DNA of 54,449 nt from Candidatus Kapaibacterium sp. Lineage in GTDB: Bacteria; Bacteroidota; Ignavibacteria; Kapaibacteriales; UBA4661. Shown here piece after piece: positions 1-7,797 of this stretch (positions are counted from its first letter, which is position 1; each line of letters begins with the position of its first letter). Under the pieces are notes generated by a model. It was not told the origin of the DNA, searched no databases, and saw only the letters and a list, made by a program, of their open reading frames with translations. A program made the translations under genes and the position numbers. Location of the stretch: positions 1 through 54,449 of the forward strand of contig RDXM01000094.1 in NCBI GenBank assembly GCA_004292595.1, in the 5' to 3' direction.

Positions 1-42
1 CAGATTCTTCTCCAAAAGTTCTATCAAGGATACGCGTTCCAT
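1..42 (-). CDS. possible 5' end of a gene running out of the window
   Basis: On the minus strand an ATG at 42-40 opens a frame that stays open to the window edge (14 codons, beginning M-E-R-V-S-L-I-E-L-L-E-K). The amphipathic, leucine-rich start is plausible for a real protein. The 200 bases between it and the next plus-strand gene would be a shared divergent upstream region. The piece is far too short to name and could be chance. Confidence 0.3.
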   Translation of the reverse strand, partial: MERVSLIELLEKNL

Positions 43-266
43 AAATTTTAAGCCTTTTTTGACGCAATATACGCTTTTTTTAGATGCAACAGCCCTCCCC
101 TTTATGGCCGGTTTCTGTCGCTCTTTTATAGTCACCACAAACTTATTTCACTCTACGCTTGCTAACAATTTAAGTGTGATTTTCACTGAAAATCCATGCA
201 AAATCTCAAGCGAGCGTAGGATAAATAATTTCTACATATCCATCTTGTGCATATTGCCAACCTATC

Positions 267-779
267 ATGATACGAGCCTATAAAAATCACATCTTATTTC
301 ATGGAATAGCATTAACAGTTTTTTTTGCTTGTTTTTCTGCATACGCTTTTACATCCTCGAAAGTTGGATTTCCTTTTGCAAACAAACTTATAGGAGTATT
401 CCAATCTGTCTGTGCTATCGGTCTAATACTTATCTTTTCACATAAAGCCTGCCAAGGTATTCTCAACAATATGAAAGGCTTATATGACGGTATTGCTAGT
501 GATAATAGCTTGCTCTCTAAAAATTTTGCAGTCCTCATCGTCATTGCCTGTATCGTAATCACAGTTATTCATTTGACCTATATTTCATCTTACATTCAAT
601 TCACAAACCACTCTGATAATCTTCATGTTGAAAAACTACTATACCTCTTTACAATCGTTGGTTCGTCAGTAGGAATTCTGATAAATTGGCTGCTATTATC
701 AGCATTATCGTATCTATTGGCAACAGCTCTTGACATTCATCACGATATGATTTTTAATAAAACTATACAGAAGTATTAA
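267..779 (+). pseudogene. membrane protein, Yip1-like, probable 5' part of a gene split by the IS607 element
   Basis: The 170-residue frame is strongly hydrophobic with about four membrane segments (roughly residues 9-27, 40-57, 88-112 and 127-152). It stops at a TAA only a few bases before the transposon begins. The segment downstream of the transposon (2648-3001) continues with further membrane helices, ends in an ATGA overlap with a SpoIIM-like gene, and has no convincing start of its own. Together the two halves would give a protein of about 290 residues with the helix pattern of Yip1-domain proteins, which are known neighbours of SpoIIM-type genes. The Yip1 assignment is from hydrophobic pattern, not a search. 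It remains possible that this is a complete short membrane protein. The ATG at 267 has no strong ribosome-binding site. Confidence 0.5.
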
Positions 780-785
780 AATTCT

Positions 786-2000
786 TTATGCAAAAGTAAT
801 CTTCTGCACGGGCAGAACCGCACTGCCTCTATCGAGTAGTTCTTTGACAAAAACATCCCCGACTACCTTTCGTGCTATGCCGATAGCACCATTCACATCG
901 GCGTTCAGTAATGTGCCGACCGAAGATTGGAACAAACCACGTTTGACACGCTTACCTTTGTACTGCTCTTGCTTTTGCAATGGCTCAAAGGCTAAGTGGT
1001 CTATCTTTGAGGTGTAGCTTTCTTCGGTACATTCCAAGCGGATGCCGACGTGTTCGAGTTTGTAGCGAAGCTGGCGAATAAACGTATCAAACGGCACACT
1101 GACAAAGTTTTGATTGGTCTTGTCGCCTAGATTGATATTCTGTTTCCAATCGGGATTCTTGCCGATAATCACCGTGCCGATGCGGTGTTCAAGGCAATAT
1201 GTCCGAATGTACGCACTACACTTGTGAATATAATCTTGCACTTTGCAGTTCCGTTTGAGCGTCAAACGCTGTACACGCTTTGATGTTCCACGATTACCGA
1301 CTGCACTCATCGCTGTTGCACGAGCTTTGTTGAAAAATTGATTGATGGATTTGAGCGGCTTGCCGTTGAGAACGAAAGGCTTCGCGCCTACGTTGCTGAT
1401 ACACGTAGCAAAATTGCTTAATCCGCAATCAATCGAAAGAACATTTGAGGCTTCAACATCGGCTTGCACATCCGGCTTTTCATAGAGAATTTCGACCACA
1501 AAACACGTTGCTTGTGGTACAATACGCACTTGTTGATGCTTGCTTACGGCGGTTTTGACGGGCAAAAGAGCCGCCTTTTTTGCAAAGGTAAGAATGCCAT
1601 TTTTGATGGTGGATTGTTGATTGGTGAAGACCGCAAGCGACACGCCGTCTTTGTCTTTGTAGCGTGGCAAACGCGGACGAGCCTTGTATTTCTCAGGATG
1701 CTGACCGTACTCTTTGAGCGAGGCAAAAAAGCCGTTCCATGCTTGCCGAACCTGCATCACGACTTGTTGCGCTACGTGTGGCGGTAAGGCGATGTAGTCC
1801 ACCTGACGCTCACGGCTTAATTGATTGATAAGGTCAAACTGCGACGGTAGTTTTTCTTTGGCAATAAAGGTTTGGCGCAGAATGTAGTTTGCCACGTTGT
1901 ACAGATTCTTGCACAAATGGCATAACACCTCAGCGCGTTTGGCTTGCTTCGAGCCAAAGCGGATAATATGACGCTCAACCAGCATCATCGGCAATTTCAA
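786..2000 (-). CDS. tnpB: TnpB, RNA-guided nuclease/transposase accessory protein of IS607 element
   Basis: 404 residues with the TnpB plan: an N-terminal wedge/RNA-binding part (residues 1-170) and a split RuvC nuclease. The first RuvC aspartate is D191 in LSIDCGLSNF and the last is D368 in LLNADVNGA. The middle motif reads VIIGKN (278-283), with G where most TnpBs have glutamate; a candidate replacement glutamate is E326 or E327 in TEESYTSK. No CxxC zinc-finger pair is present between residues 290 and 370, where many TnpBs have one. Known TnpBs use an omega RNA from the element's end to cut the empty donor site and help retain the transposon. The gene overlaps tnpA by 26 bases, so the pair is probably co-translated. 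The start at 2000 could instead be either Met at residues 5-6. Confidence 0.92.
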   Translation of the reverse strand: MKLPMMLVERHIIRFGSKQAKRAEVLCHLCKNLYNVANYILRQTFIAKEKLPSQFDLINQLSRERQVDYIALPPHVAQQVVMQVRQAWNGFFASLKEYGQHPEKYKARPRLPRYKDKDGVSLAVFTNQQSTIKNGILTFAKKAALLPVKTAVSKHQQVRIVPQATCFVVEILYEKPDVQADVEASNVLSIDCGLSNFATCISNVGAKPFVLNGKPLKSINQFFNKARATAMSAVGNRGTSKRVQRLTLKRNCKVQDYIHKCSAYIRTYCLEHRIGTVIIGKNPDWKQNINLGDKTNQNFVSVPFDTFIRQLRYKLEHVGIRLECTEESYTSKIDHLAFEPLQKQEQYKGKRVKRGLFQSSVGTLLNADVNGAIGIARKVVGDVFVKELLDRGSAVLPVQKITFA

Positions 2001-2583
2001 CAGTGCAGAGTTCTTGAACCAGTTTTTTACGGCGACCGTTGTAGAGTTTCATCGAATAGCAATGCAAGAGCGAGACGATTTCTTCAAAGATTTCTTGCGC
2101 ATCTAGTTTTTCAGAACCGACTTCTGAAATTACCACGATTTCTGTTCCAAACTTCCGAAACAAGTGCGCAAACAATTCAAATCCGATACGGCTTAGACGG
2201 TCTTTGTAGGTGATAACGACTTTGGCAACTTTATAGGCAAGCACTTCATCCAGCAAGGTAAAAAAATCAGTGCGCTTGCTGAAGGAAATACCACTGGCGA
2301 CATCTTGGTACACCGCATGAATACGCCATCCGTTTTGAAAGCAAAATTGTTTGAGCAATTCTACTTGCACGGCAAGGTCTTTCTTTTGGTTTGCTGTTGA
2401 AACTCTGGCATAGACAATGATATTACGCGGGATATTTTTATTTAAGAGCGCATAGACCGAATCAGCATCGTAGCGATAATGACCGCTTGGCAGTACGGTA
2501 AACTTGATAGTTCCTTGTTTGCAGTATTGCGACAAGGTTGGGCGTGAAATACGCAGTAATTGAAGGACTTCCTTTGCTTTCAT
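1975..2583 (-). CDS. tnpA: IS607-family serine recombinase (transposase)
   Basis: 202 residues. The N-terminus (1-48) is a MerR-like winged helix beginning with a helix-turn-helix (LLRISRPTLSQYCKQG). It is followed by a small serine-recombinase catalytic domain with the nucleophile S62 in YARVSTANQKKDL and the conserved downstream ITYKDRLSR segment. This DNA-binding-first order distinguishes IS607 TnpA from resolvases. It moves the element through a circular intermediate without target duplication. It is intact and full length, so the element may still be mobile. The ATG at 2583 is preceded on the minus strand by A/T-rich sequence, probably the transposon promoter. Confidence 0.93.
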   Translation of the reverse strand: MKAKEVLQLLRISRPTLSQYCKQGTIKFTVLPSGHYRYDADSVYALLNKNIPRNIIVYARVSTANQKKDLAVQVELLKQFCFQNGWRIHAVYQDVASGISFSKRTDFFTLLDEVLAYKVAKVVITYKDRLSRIGFELFAHLFRKFGTEIVVISEVGSEKLDAQEIFEEIVSLLHCYSMKLYNGRRKKLVQELCTVEIADDAG

Positions 2584-2647
2584 GCTTGTTTTCCAAAATT
2601 AAACAAGCGCGAAAATACAAAAAATATGCAAAAAACGAATAGATTAA

Positions 2648-3001
2648 ATCATTTTATGCAGAATATTTCACTACAATTTTAATTTTTATGTCTCTGCGGT
2701 TGGGATAGGGCAGGTAGGAGTGTTTCTTGCGATATTTATTGCACTCCTGATGAGTTTATTTACCTTAGACTCAGTGATGTCTATCTCACATTTTGCTGAA
2801 ATCTCTATAAATTCTTATGAGCGAAATATGATTGGTAAGTTCGGTGAATTTGTTACGCTATTTATTATTTGCTGTTCATTAATGCTCAATGAAAAAATAT
2901 CTTCAAAATATGCCGTAATTATAGCATTTCTGCCAACTCTACTTGTCGGTTTCGTCAGTGAATTTATAAAATTCCTGACCCAAAGTTTATTCTTACAATG
3001 A
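2648..3001 (+). pseudogene. 3' part of the interrupted Yip1-like membrane protein gene
   Basis: The frame is open from just after a TAA at 2645, at the transposon junction, through to TGA at 2999. It encodes three hydrophobic segments (about 2705-2770, 2840-2885 and 2910-2990). The first in-frame start is a GTG at 2720, placed in the middle of the first membrane helix, so the reading frame looks decapitated rather than newly started. The last codons overlap the ATG of the next gene (ATGA at 2998-3001), a classic translational coupling. That suggests this was a functional first gene of a two-gene unit with the SpoIIM-like protein before the transposon inserted. Confidence 0.55.
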
Positions 3002-3540
3002 AAATCTTTAAACGCTTTTTGCAGCTATCAGACCAGCAACAAACATACATCATTTTACTCTGTTTATTAGGAGCATTATTGATAGGGTTATTTTGTGGCA
3101 TAAAATCTTCGGTAAGTGTAAGTAACAGAATACTTTTACGGGCAAGTAGAGATGCTAAGATTGTTGAACGAGCCACTTTCGTAACATTTCAAAAAATAGC
3201 TGTAAACAACCTATTATGCGCTGGTCTATTACTTACGAGTTTTTTTTCTTTTGGCTTAATACCAATTTTGATAATTATTTACAATGGTATCATGATTGGC
3301 TATACCATGAAACTTGGATGCAACCAAATTGGTGTTTTGCCCACTTTAGCATTAGTCTTGCCGCATGGTGTCGTAGAAATGACAGCAATTTTATTTGCTG
3401 CATTTTTAGGAATGCGCATATCCATTGCTTTCATGGAGTTTTTACAGTCCGATATGGAAAACAAACGTTTTTTTTCGATGTTGTTCAGCCAAAAAAAATA
3501 TTCTTCTACTGGGATTAATACTTATTGCCGCCTTAATTGA
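2998..3540 (+). CDS. stage II sporulation protein M-like (SpoIIM/DUF95) membrane protein, apparent frameshift
   Basis: 180 residues as read. It shows the SpoIIM/DUF95 pattern: a first membrane helix, a helical linker, then NNLLCAGLLLTSF, a glycine-rich IIYNGIMIGY segment and LPHGVVEMTAILFAAFLG. Outside sporeformers the family is uncharacterised and is often paired with Yip1-like proteins, as seen here. The printed frame loses its hydrophobic C-terminus at a run of eight A (3491-3498). Reading one base on continues LLLGLILIAALIESFVTP to a TAA at 3587-3589, which is the expected final helix and tail. The intact gene would therefore be about 2998-3589. The extra A could be a sequencing error, a real mutation or a slippage site. 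Confidence 0.75.
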   Translation: MKIFKRFLQLSDQQQTYIILLCLLGALLIGLFCGIKSSVSVSNRILLRASRDAKIVERATFVTFQKIAVNNLLCAGLLLTSFFSFGLIPILIIIYNGIMIGYTMKLGCNQIGVLPTLALVLPHGVVEMTAILFAAFLGMRISIAFMEFLQSDMENKRFFSMLFSQKKYSSTGINTYCRLN

Positions 3541-3569
3541 ATCTTTTGTTACACCATACATTTACGACT

Positions 3570-4298
3570 ATGTTCTGCATTCAGTTTAAGTTTTCCGTAC
3601 TCTATTCTCATATCGTTATACCGCACCATTTCTATCTCCGTTGTTTGGTATTCCTATCCATTATATTTCTTGCTACACCAAGCATATACGCTGCTTTGGG
3701 CGACGGCACAGATAGCACCAAAACTGACTCCACACAACTGCGAATGTATCAATACTTGGGCGCAAGTTCTATGCTCACAACGGCACATCGCGCACTCGGC
3801 ATCCCGCCAGAGTTTGCCGCGCAGTTCGGAGATGCGCCGCTTGTGAGTGTTGGTTTTTATGGCGTGTGGGTGGGAGATTTACTCTTTAAAACGAGCAAAC
3901 TCCGCACGGCTGCTAGCTTTGAGAAAATACTTAATGCTTATCCGTCATCGCGCATATTTGAAAACTGGCGTTTTATGGCACAGTTTGGCTACTATGTCGC
4001 TGAACAAGAGAGTAATAAACCTAAAGGACTGAAAGCCTATCCTTTCCTTGGGTATAGCTGGAATTTATACTACATAGACAATAGTGTTCGTATGAGCATT
4101 CTTTCTGTGGACGGCGGGGCGGGCGCTGACTGGTTTATCCCCCAAACCCCAGTGCTGGTCGGCGTTCAAGCCTCCTACAATCACAGTTGGAATCTTAGTG
4201 CTGCAAAGGAAGTAGTAAATAATGTAAGTGGTTTGTCTATTAAAGCACACATCGCAATTTTTATTTTTGAGAAAAAAAATCCTTTCGGCTGGAACTAA
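3570..4298 (+). CDS. secreted protein of unknown function, first of two tandem paralogues
   Basis: 242 residues from the ATG at 3570 (a TTG at 3537 is less likely). A hydrophobic stretch ending in PSIYA-ALGDG gives a signal peptide with cleavage after about residue 43, a long n-region. The mature part begins with a Ser/Thr/Asp-rich segment (TDSTKTDSTQLRMYQYLG). It then has alternating hydrophobic and aromatic strands (SVGFYGVWVGDLLF, FMAQFGYYV, SVDGGAGADWFIPQTP) suggesting a small beta-rich envelope protein, and ends with a charged Lys stretch and W-N. It is closely related to the gene at 4416. I do not recognise the family. Confidence 0.75.
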   Translation: MFCIQFKFSVLYSHIVIPHHFYLRCLVFLSIIFLATPSIYAALGDGTDSTKTDSTQLRMYQYLGASSMLTTAHRALGIPPEFAAQFGDAPLVSVGFYGVWVGDLLFKTSKLRTAASFEKILNAYPSSRIFENWRFMAQFGYYVAEQESNKPKGLKAYPFLGYSWNLYYIDNSVRMSILSVDGGAGADWFIPQTPVLVGVQASYNHSWNLSAAKEVVNNVSGLSIKAHIAIFIFEKKNPFGWN

Positions 4299-4415
4299 GG
4301 AAAGACAAACATCAAAACGGCTCGTTTTGAAAAAATGACATCCACCTGAAAGAAATTCCTCGCTCACGTGTCATTCCAGAAATCCCGTTTTTACTCATTT
4401 CTTTTTGAACACAAT

Positions 4416-5078
4416 ATGCGCTTGTTCCTTTATTTCTGGATAATAGCAATCGTGCTACCATCAAGCATATACGCTGCTTTGGGCGAAGGTACAGACAGCA
4501 CCAAAACTGACTCCACACAACTGAGAATGTATCAATACTTGGGCGCAAGTTCCACGCTTACAACGGCACATCGCGCACTCGGCATCCCGCCAGAGTTTGC
4601 CGCGCAGTTCGGAGACGCACCGCTTGTGAGTGTTGGTTTTTATGGCGTGTGGGTGGGAGATTTACTCTTTAAAACCAACAAACTCCGCACCTCGTTTGGC
4701 ATTGAGAAATTCCTGAATGCCTATCCTTCACCGCGTATTTTGGAAAATATTCGTTTTCCAATCCAGTTTGGCTACTACGTTTTCGAGCAGGAAACCACGC
4801 GCAAAGGGCTGAAAGCCTATCCTTTTCTTGGTTTTTCCTCAAGCATCTACTTCGTGGATAACGGTGTTCGCATGAATATTATTTCTGTGGACGGCGGCGC
4901 AGGTGCAGACTGGTTTATTCCTCAAACGCCGCTTCTCGTCGGCATTCAAGCCTCGTACAATCATAGTTGGAATCTTCGCGCGGCGCAGGATGTGGCGAAT
5001 AATGTGGGCGGCGTGTGTGTGAAAGCGCAGATTTCTATTTTTATTCGGGAGAAGAAGAATTTTTGGGGATGGGATTAA
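4416..5078 (+). CDS. secreted protein of unknown function, second tandem paralogue
   Basis: 220 residues from the ATG at 4416. A GTG at 4368 would add 16 residues ahead of an already complete signal peptide (MRLFLYFWIIAIVLPSSIYA), so the ATG is preferred. The mature protein matches the preceding gene almost residue for residue from ALGEGTDSTKTDSTQLRMYQ through GVWVGDLLFKT, then diverges moderately (for example EQETTRKGLKAYPFLGF) and converges again at SVDGGAGADWFIPQTP. It arose by tandem duplication. Both copies are intact, so both are probably used. Their position ahead of a TonB receptor suggests a surface or periplasmic role, but function is unknown. Confidence 0.78.
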   Translation: MRLFLYFWIIAIVLPSSIYAALGEGTDSTKTDSTQLRMYQYLGASSTLTTAHRALGIPPEFAAQFGDAPLVSVGFYGVWVGDLLFKTNKLRTSFGIEKFLNAYPSPRILENIRFPIQFGYYVFEQETTRKGLKAYPFLGFSSSIYFVDNGVRMNIISVDGGAGADWFIPQTPLLVGIQASYNHSWNLRAAQDVANNVGGVCVKAQISIFIREKKNFWGWD

Positions 5079-5132
5079 GGCAAGAATAAAATCCAAAAAA
5101 ATCACACATAACTCTTTGACAACACAGCAATC

Positions 5133-7568
5133 ATGACTTTTCAATATCGCACTTTCCCCCGCAAAGCCGCACTATTCCTTGCTTTATTCTGCTTTTTACC
5201 GCACATACTTCTTGCCCAAACACCAAGCGGCGGCATCAATATCTCTGGCACCGTCCGCGATGCAGAGAGCCGCGAAGTCTTGATTGGCGCAACGGTCTTT
5301 GTTGTGCGCGACACGAACAACATCGCTGCAAGCACCATTCTACGAGGTGCGCGGGCGAATAAATTCGGCTTCTTTTCCTTACCCGATGTGCCTCTGCGCG
5401 ATGGCGAAGAATGCTTCGTTGTTGTGCGCAGCATCGGCTACAAGACTGTATTTACGCGCTATTCAGCCGCATCTTCTCCAATTCAATTAAACATCCTCGT
5501 TCCACATCTCGCAAGCCGCACCCAAGAAGTAACCGTCCGCGCTCCGCGTGATTTACGTGCGGCGGTGGAGTCCATTTCCCGCGTGGATATTAGCGCGGAG
5601 ACGATTCGCCGTTTGCCGTCTATTGGCGGGCAGACCGACGTTTTTCGCGCCTTGCAACTTCTTCCGGGCATTCAGTCGGCGGGCGAGCTTTCAAGCGGCT
5701 TGTACGTGCGCGGCGGCTCGCCCGACCAGAATCTAACGCTCTTGGACGGTGCGCTTATCTATAATCCGTCCCATTTGGCGGGCTTTTTCAGCACCTTCAC
5801 CGCTGATGCTGTGCAGGATATTCGCCTCTACAAGGGCGCGTTTCCTGCCGAGTACGGCGGACGCATTTCCAGCGTGATTGATATTACGATGAAAGAAGGC
5901 AACGCAAAACGCCTGAAGTTTAGCGGAAATCTCAGCACGATTATCGCCGAAGCCACGCTGGATGGACCGATTCCCTTCACCGACAGCAACGTAACCTTCA
6001 TGCTCTCGGCGCGGCGTATGCTCTTGGATTGGCTCATTCTCGCCCAGCGCGAACTCACCGACCAAGTGCCAGAAAATCTGCCGCTTCCGCTCTACTATTT
6101 TTACGATGTGAATGCAAAATTGAACTACCGCATTTCCCCCACAGACCGCTTGTATTTGAGCCTCTACACGGGGCGCGATAACTTAGGTTTCGATGCGTCG
6201 GGCTTGGGATTCGGTCTCGGCTGGGGCAATTTAAGCGGGAATCTGCGCTGGGCGCACGTGGTTTCGCCAAATCTGTTTACCAATTTTTCCCTCATTTACA
6301 CGAAATATGATTACACTTCGAGTCTGGAAGCAAGGATTGGTCGGCTTCGCACAACATTTTCAACGCTCTCACAAATTGAAGATTGGACGCTGCGCGGCGA
6401 AGTAGAATGGCTTCCCTCCGCCAATCACGCCGTAAAAGCAGGCGTGGAAGCGATTCGCCATGAATTTACCAATAATGTCGGAACCCGCATCGAACCTAAT
6501 CCTGTGGGCTTCATGCCGAGCGAAACAGGTGGGAAATTACTGGGCTTGGAAGGCGCGTTGTACGCACAAGACGAGTGGACAGTGGATGAACGCTTGCTTG
6601 TGAATCTCGGTGCGCGGTTGTCGTGGTTTCAATCGGGCGGGCAAATTAACCTCGAACCGAGAATTAGTGCGGGCTACAAGCTCACGAGCGACCTAAAATT
6701 AACAGGCTCATTCGCGCTCGCAAATCAGTACGTGCATTTGCTCACGCGCAATGATATTTCTTTGCCCAGCGACACGTGGTTGCCCGCAACCCGCACCATT
6801 CTGCCCGCGCGGAGTATGCAGGGTTCGCTGGGAATGGAAATGCCGATTGATGCTGGCGCATTTGGCGAACTCAATGCTTCGGTGGAAGGCTATTACAAAA
6901 CGATGCAAAATCTCTACGAATACCGCGACGGAACGCTCCTGAACACGCTCAATACCGAGCGTTTGGAGGAGCAGCTCACACGCGGTTCGGGCGAAAGCTA
7001 CGGCGTGGAAGTGTTGTTGGAGAAAAAATCTAGCGAGCGCATTGGCGAGTTCTCTGGATGGCTTGGTTACACGCTTTCGTGGGCAAATCGTACCTTTCCT
7101 GAACTCAACAACGGCAAAACCTTCGCGCCCCGCTACGACCGTAGGCACAACCTCTCCATCGCGCTTACCTACTTGCTCGACGAGCAATGGGAGTTTGGCG
7201 CGACGTGGACGTACGTGAGCGGGCAACCTATCACGCTGCCCGCAGGACAAGCGAATTTTCCCGACATCAACGGCGCACCAGCTCTCAGCGCAAACACGCC
7301 CAGCTACTACACCGGAGAGCGCAACAATGCTCGCATGACCCCGTTTCATAAGCTCGACCTTAGCATCACTGCCCGCACCGTAATTTTCTTATTTCCAGGA
7401 GAATACTATATTAGCATTTACAACGCCTACAACAACATGAACCCGTTTGCATGGATTATTTCCGATGCAACGAATCCGCTTACCCCGCAAGCTGGCACAA
7501 AACCGAGCATTCAGCAAATTACGCTGTTTCCGATTATTCCGACCTTTGGTGTGCGAATTAAGTTTTGA
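5133..7568 (+). CDS. TonB-dependent outer membrane receptor with carboxypeptidase-regulatory-like domain
   Basis: 811 residues. A signal peptide ends at LLAQTPSGG (about residue 29). Residues 36-110 form a carboxypeptidase-regulatory-like beta domain (ISGTVRDAESREVLIGATV), typical of Bacteroidota receptors. The plug follows (about 150-255) with the conserved GLYVRGGSPDQNLTLLDGA and AFPAEYGGRISSVIDI. The rest is a 22-strand-type barrel ending in an aromatic terminal strand (TFGVRIKF). It would import an unknown ligand across the outer membrane using TonB energy. No SusD partner lies next to it, but a DUF4249-like lipoprotein, a frequent companion of this receptor class, lies 1.2 kb downstream. 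Confidence 0.93.
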   Translation: MTFQYRTFPRKAALFLALFCFLPHILLAQTPSGGINISGTVRDAESREVLIGATVFVVRDTNNIAASTILRGARANKFGFFSLPDVPLRDGEECFVVVRSIGYKTVFTRYSAASSPIQLNILVPHLASRTQEVTVRAPRDLRAAVESISRVDISAETIRRLPSIGGQTDVFRALQLLPGIQSAGELSSGLYVRGGSPDQNLTLLDGALIYNPSHLAGFFSTFTADAVQDIRLYKGAFPAEYGGRISSVIDITMKEGNAKRLKFSGNLSTIIAEATLDGPIPFTDSNVTFMLSARRMLLDWLILAQRELTDQVPENLPLPLYYFYDVNAKLNYRISPTDRLYLSLYTGRDNLGFDASGLGFGLGWGNLSGNLRWAHVVSPNLFTNFSLIYTKYDYTSSLEARIGRLRTTFSTLSQIEDWTLRGEVEWLPSANHAVKAGVEAIRHEFTNNVGTRIEPNPVGFMPSETGGKLLGLEGALYAQDEWTVDERLLVNLGARLSWFQSGGQINLEPRISAGYKLTSDLKLTGSFALANQYVHLLTRNDISLPSDTWLPATRTILPARSMQGSLGMEMPIDAGAFGELNASVEGYYKTMQNLYEYRDGTLLNTLNTERLEEQLTRGSGESYGVEVLLEKKSSERIGEFSGWLGYTLSWANRTFPELNNGKTFAPRYDRRHNLSIALTYLLDEQWEFGATWTYVSGQPITLPAGQANFPDINGAPALSANTPSYYTGERNNARMTPFHKLDLSITARTVIFLFPGEYYISIYNAYNNMNPFAWIISDATNPLTPQAGTKPSIQQITLFPIIPTFGVRIKF

Positions 7569-7576
7569 TGCGCCTT

Positions 7577-7614
7577 CCCGTCCTACGCTTTCTGAAGCGG
7601 TGAACGGGTTTCCC
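7577..7614 (+). repeat. copy 1 of ~38-bp imperfect palindrome family
   Basis: Begins CCCGTCCTACGCTTTCTGAA and ends GTGAACGGGTTTCCC. The same unit is almost identical at 8595-8632, with related copies near 23041, 28876, 28943, 44149 and 45187. A reverse-oriented, degenerate copy (GAAACCCGTACTACGG ... AGACGGGAAG) follows at about 7670-7732. It lies directly after the TonB receptor stop. Confidence 0.75.
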
Positions 7615-7659
7615 GGAAAAGTTTCCCAGAAAAGTTTCCCAGAAAAGTTTCTTGGAAAA
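7608..7659 (+). repeat. four tandem 13-bp units (GTTTCCCAGAAAA type)
   Basis: Units at 7608-7620, 7621-7633, 7634-7646 and 7647-7659. The two middle ones are identical and the outer ones differ at one or two bases. Each unit is nearly palindromic (TTTC..GAAA). A similar array of 13-14-bp units lies at 9787-9840. Confidence 0.8.
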
Positions 7660-7797
7660 TAATAACCGTGAAACCCGTACTACGGCAGCGTTCATGCACT
7701 CTGCGCTTCGCGTAAGCCATAAGACGGGAAGAGCGTTAGAGCGAGAAAATCTGAATAATGACAAAATATTTCCTAACCTTCTCTTCCTGGTGATAGT

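Larger units (their letters stand above)
777..2650 (-). mobile_element. IS607-family insertion sequence (tnpA serine recombinase + tnpB)
   Basis: The two minus-strand genes inside, a MerR-like/serine recombinase and a TnpB, in overlapping order, define the IS607 family. The family has no terminal inverted repeats, so the ends are inferred. The sequence TTAAA-N4-TTTATGCA occurs at 776-792 and again at 2644-2660, exactly 1868 bases apart, and marks the approximate junctions. Removing about 1.87 kb (a length that is 2 modulo 3) joins the frames of the two membrane-protein fragments, provided the TAA codons at 777 and 2645 belong to the element. Only about ten bases separate the tnpB stop from the inferred end. 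Confidence 0.8.

Noticed and set aside
59-283. 74-codon open frame overlapping the start of the membrane protein at 267
   Set aside because: Composition is irregular, no motif or signal peptide, and it overlaps a better-supported frame. The region is more likely a divergent promoter area.
7608-7659. Tandem 13-bp units considered as a plasmid or chromosomal origin (iteron) region
   Set aside because: No replication initiator gene, DnaA boxes or AT-rich unwinding region nearby; the units are themselves palindromic and sit between surface-protein genes.
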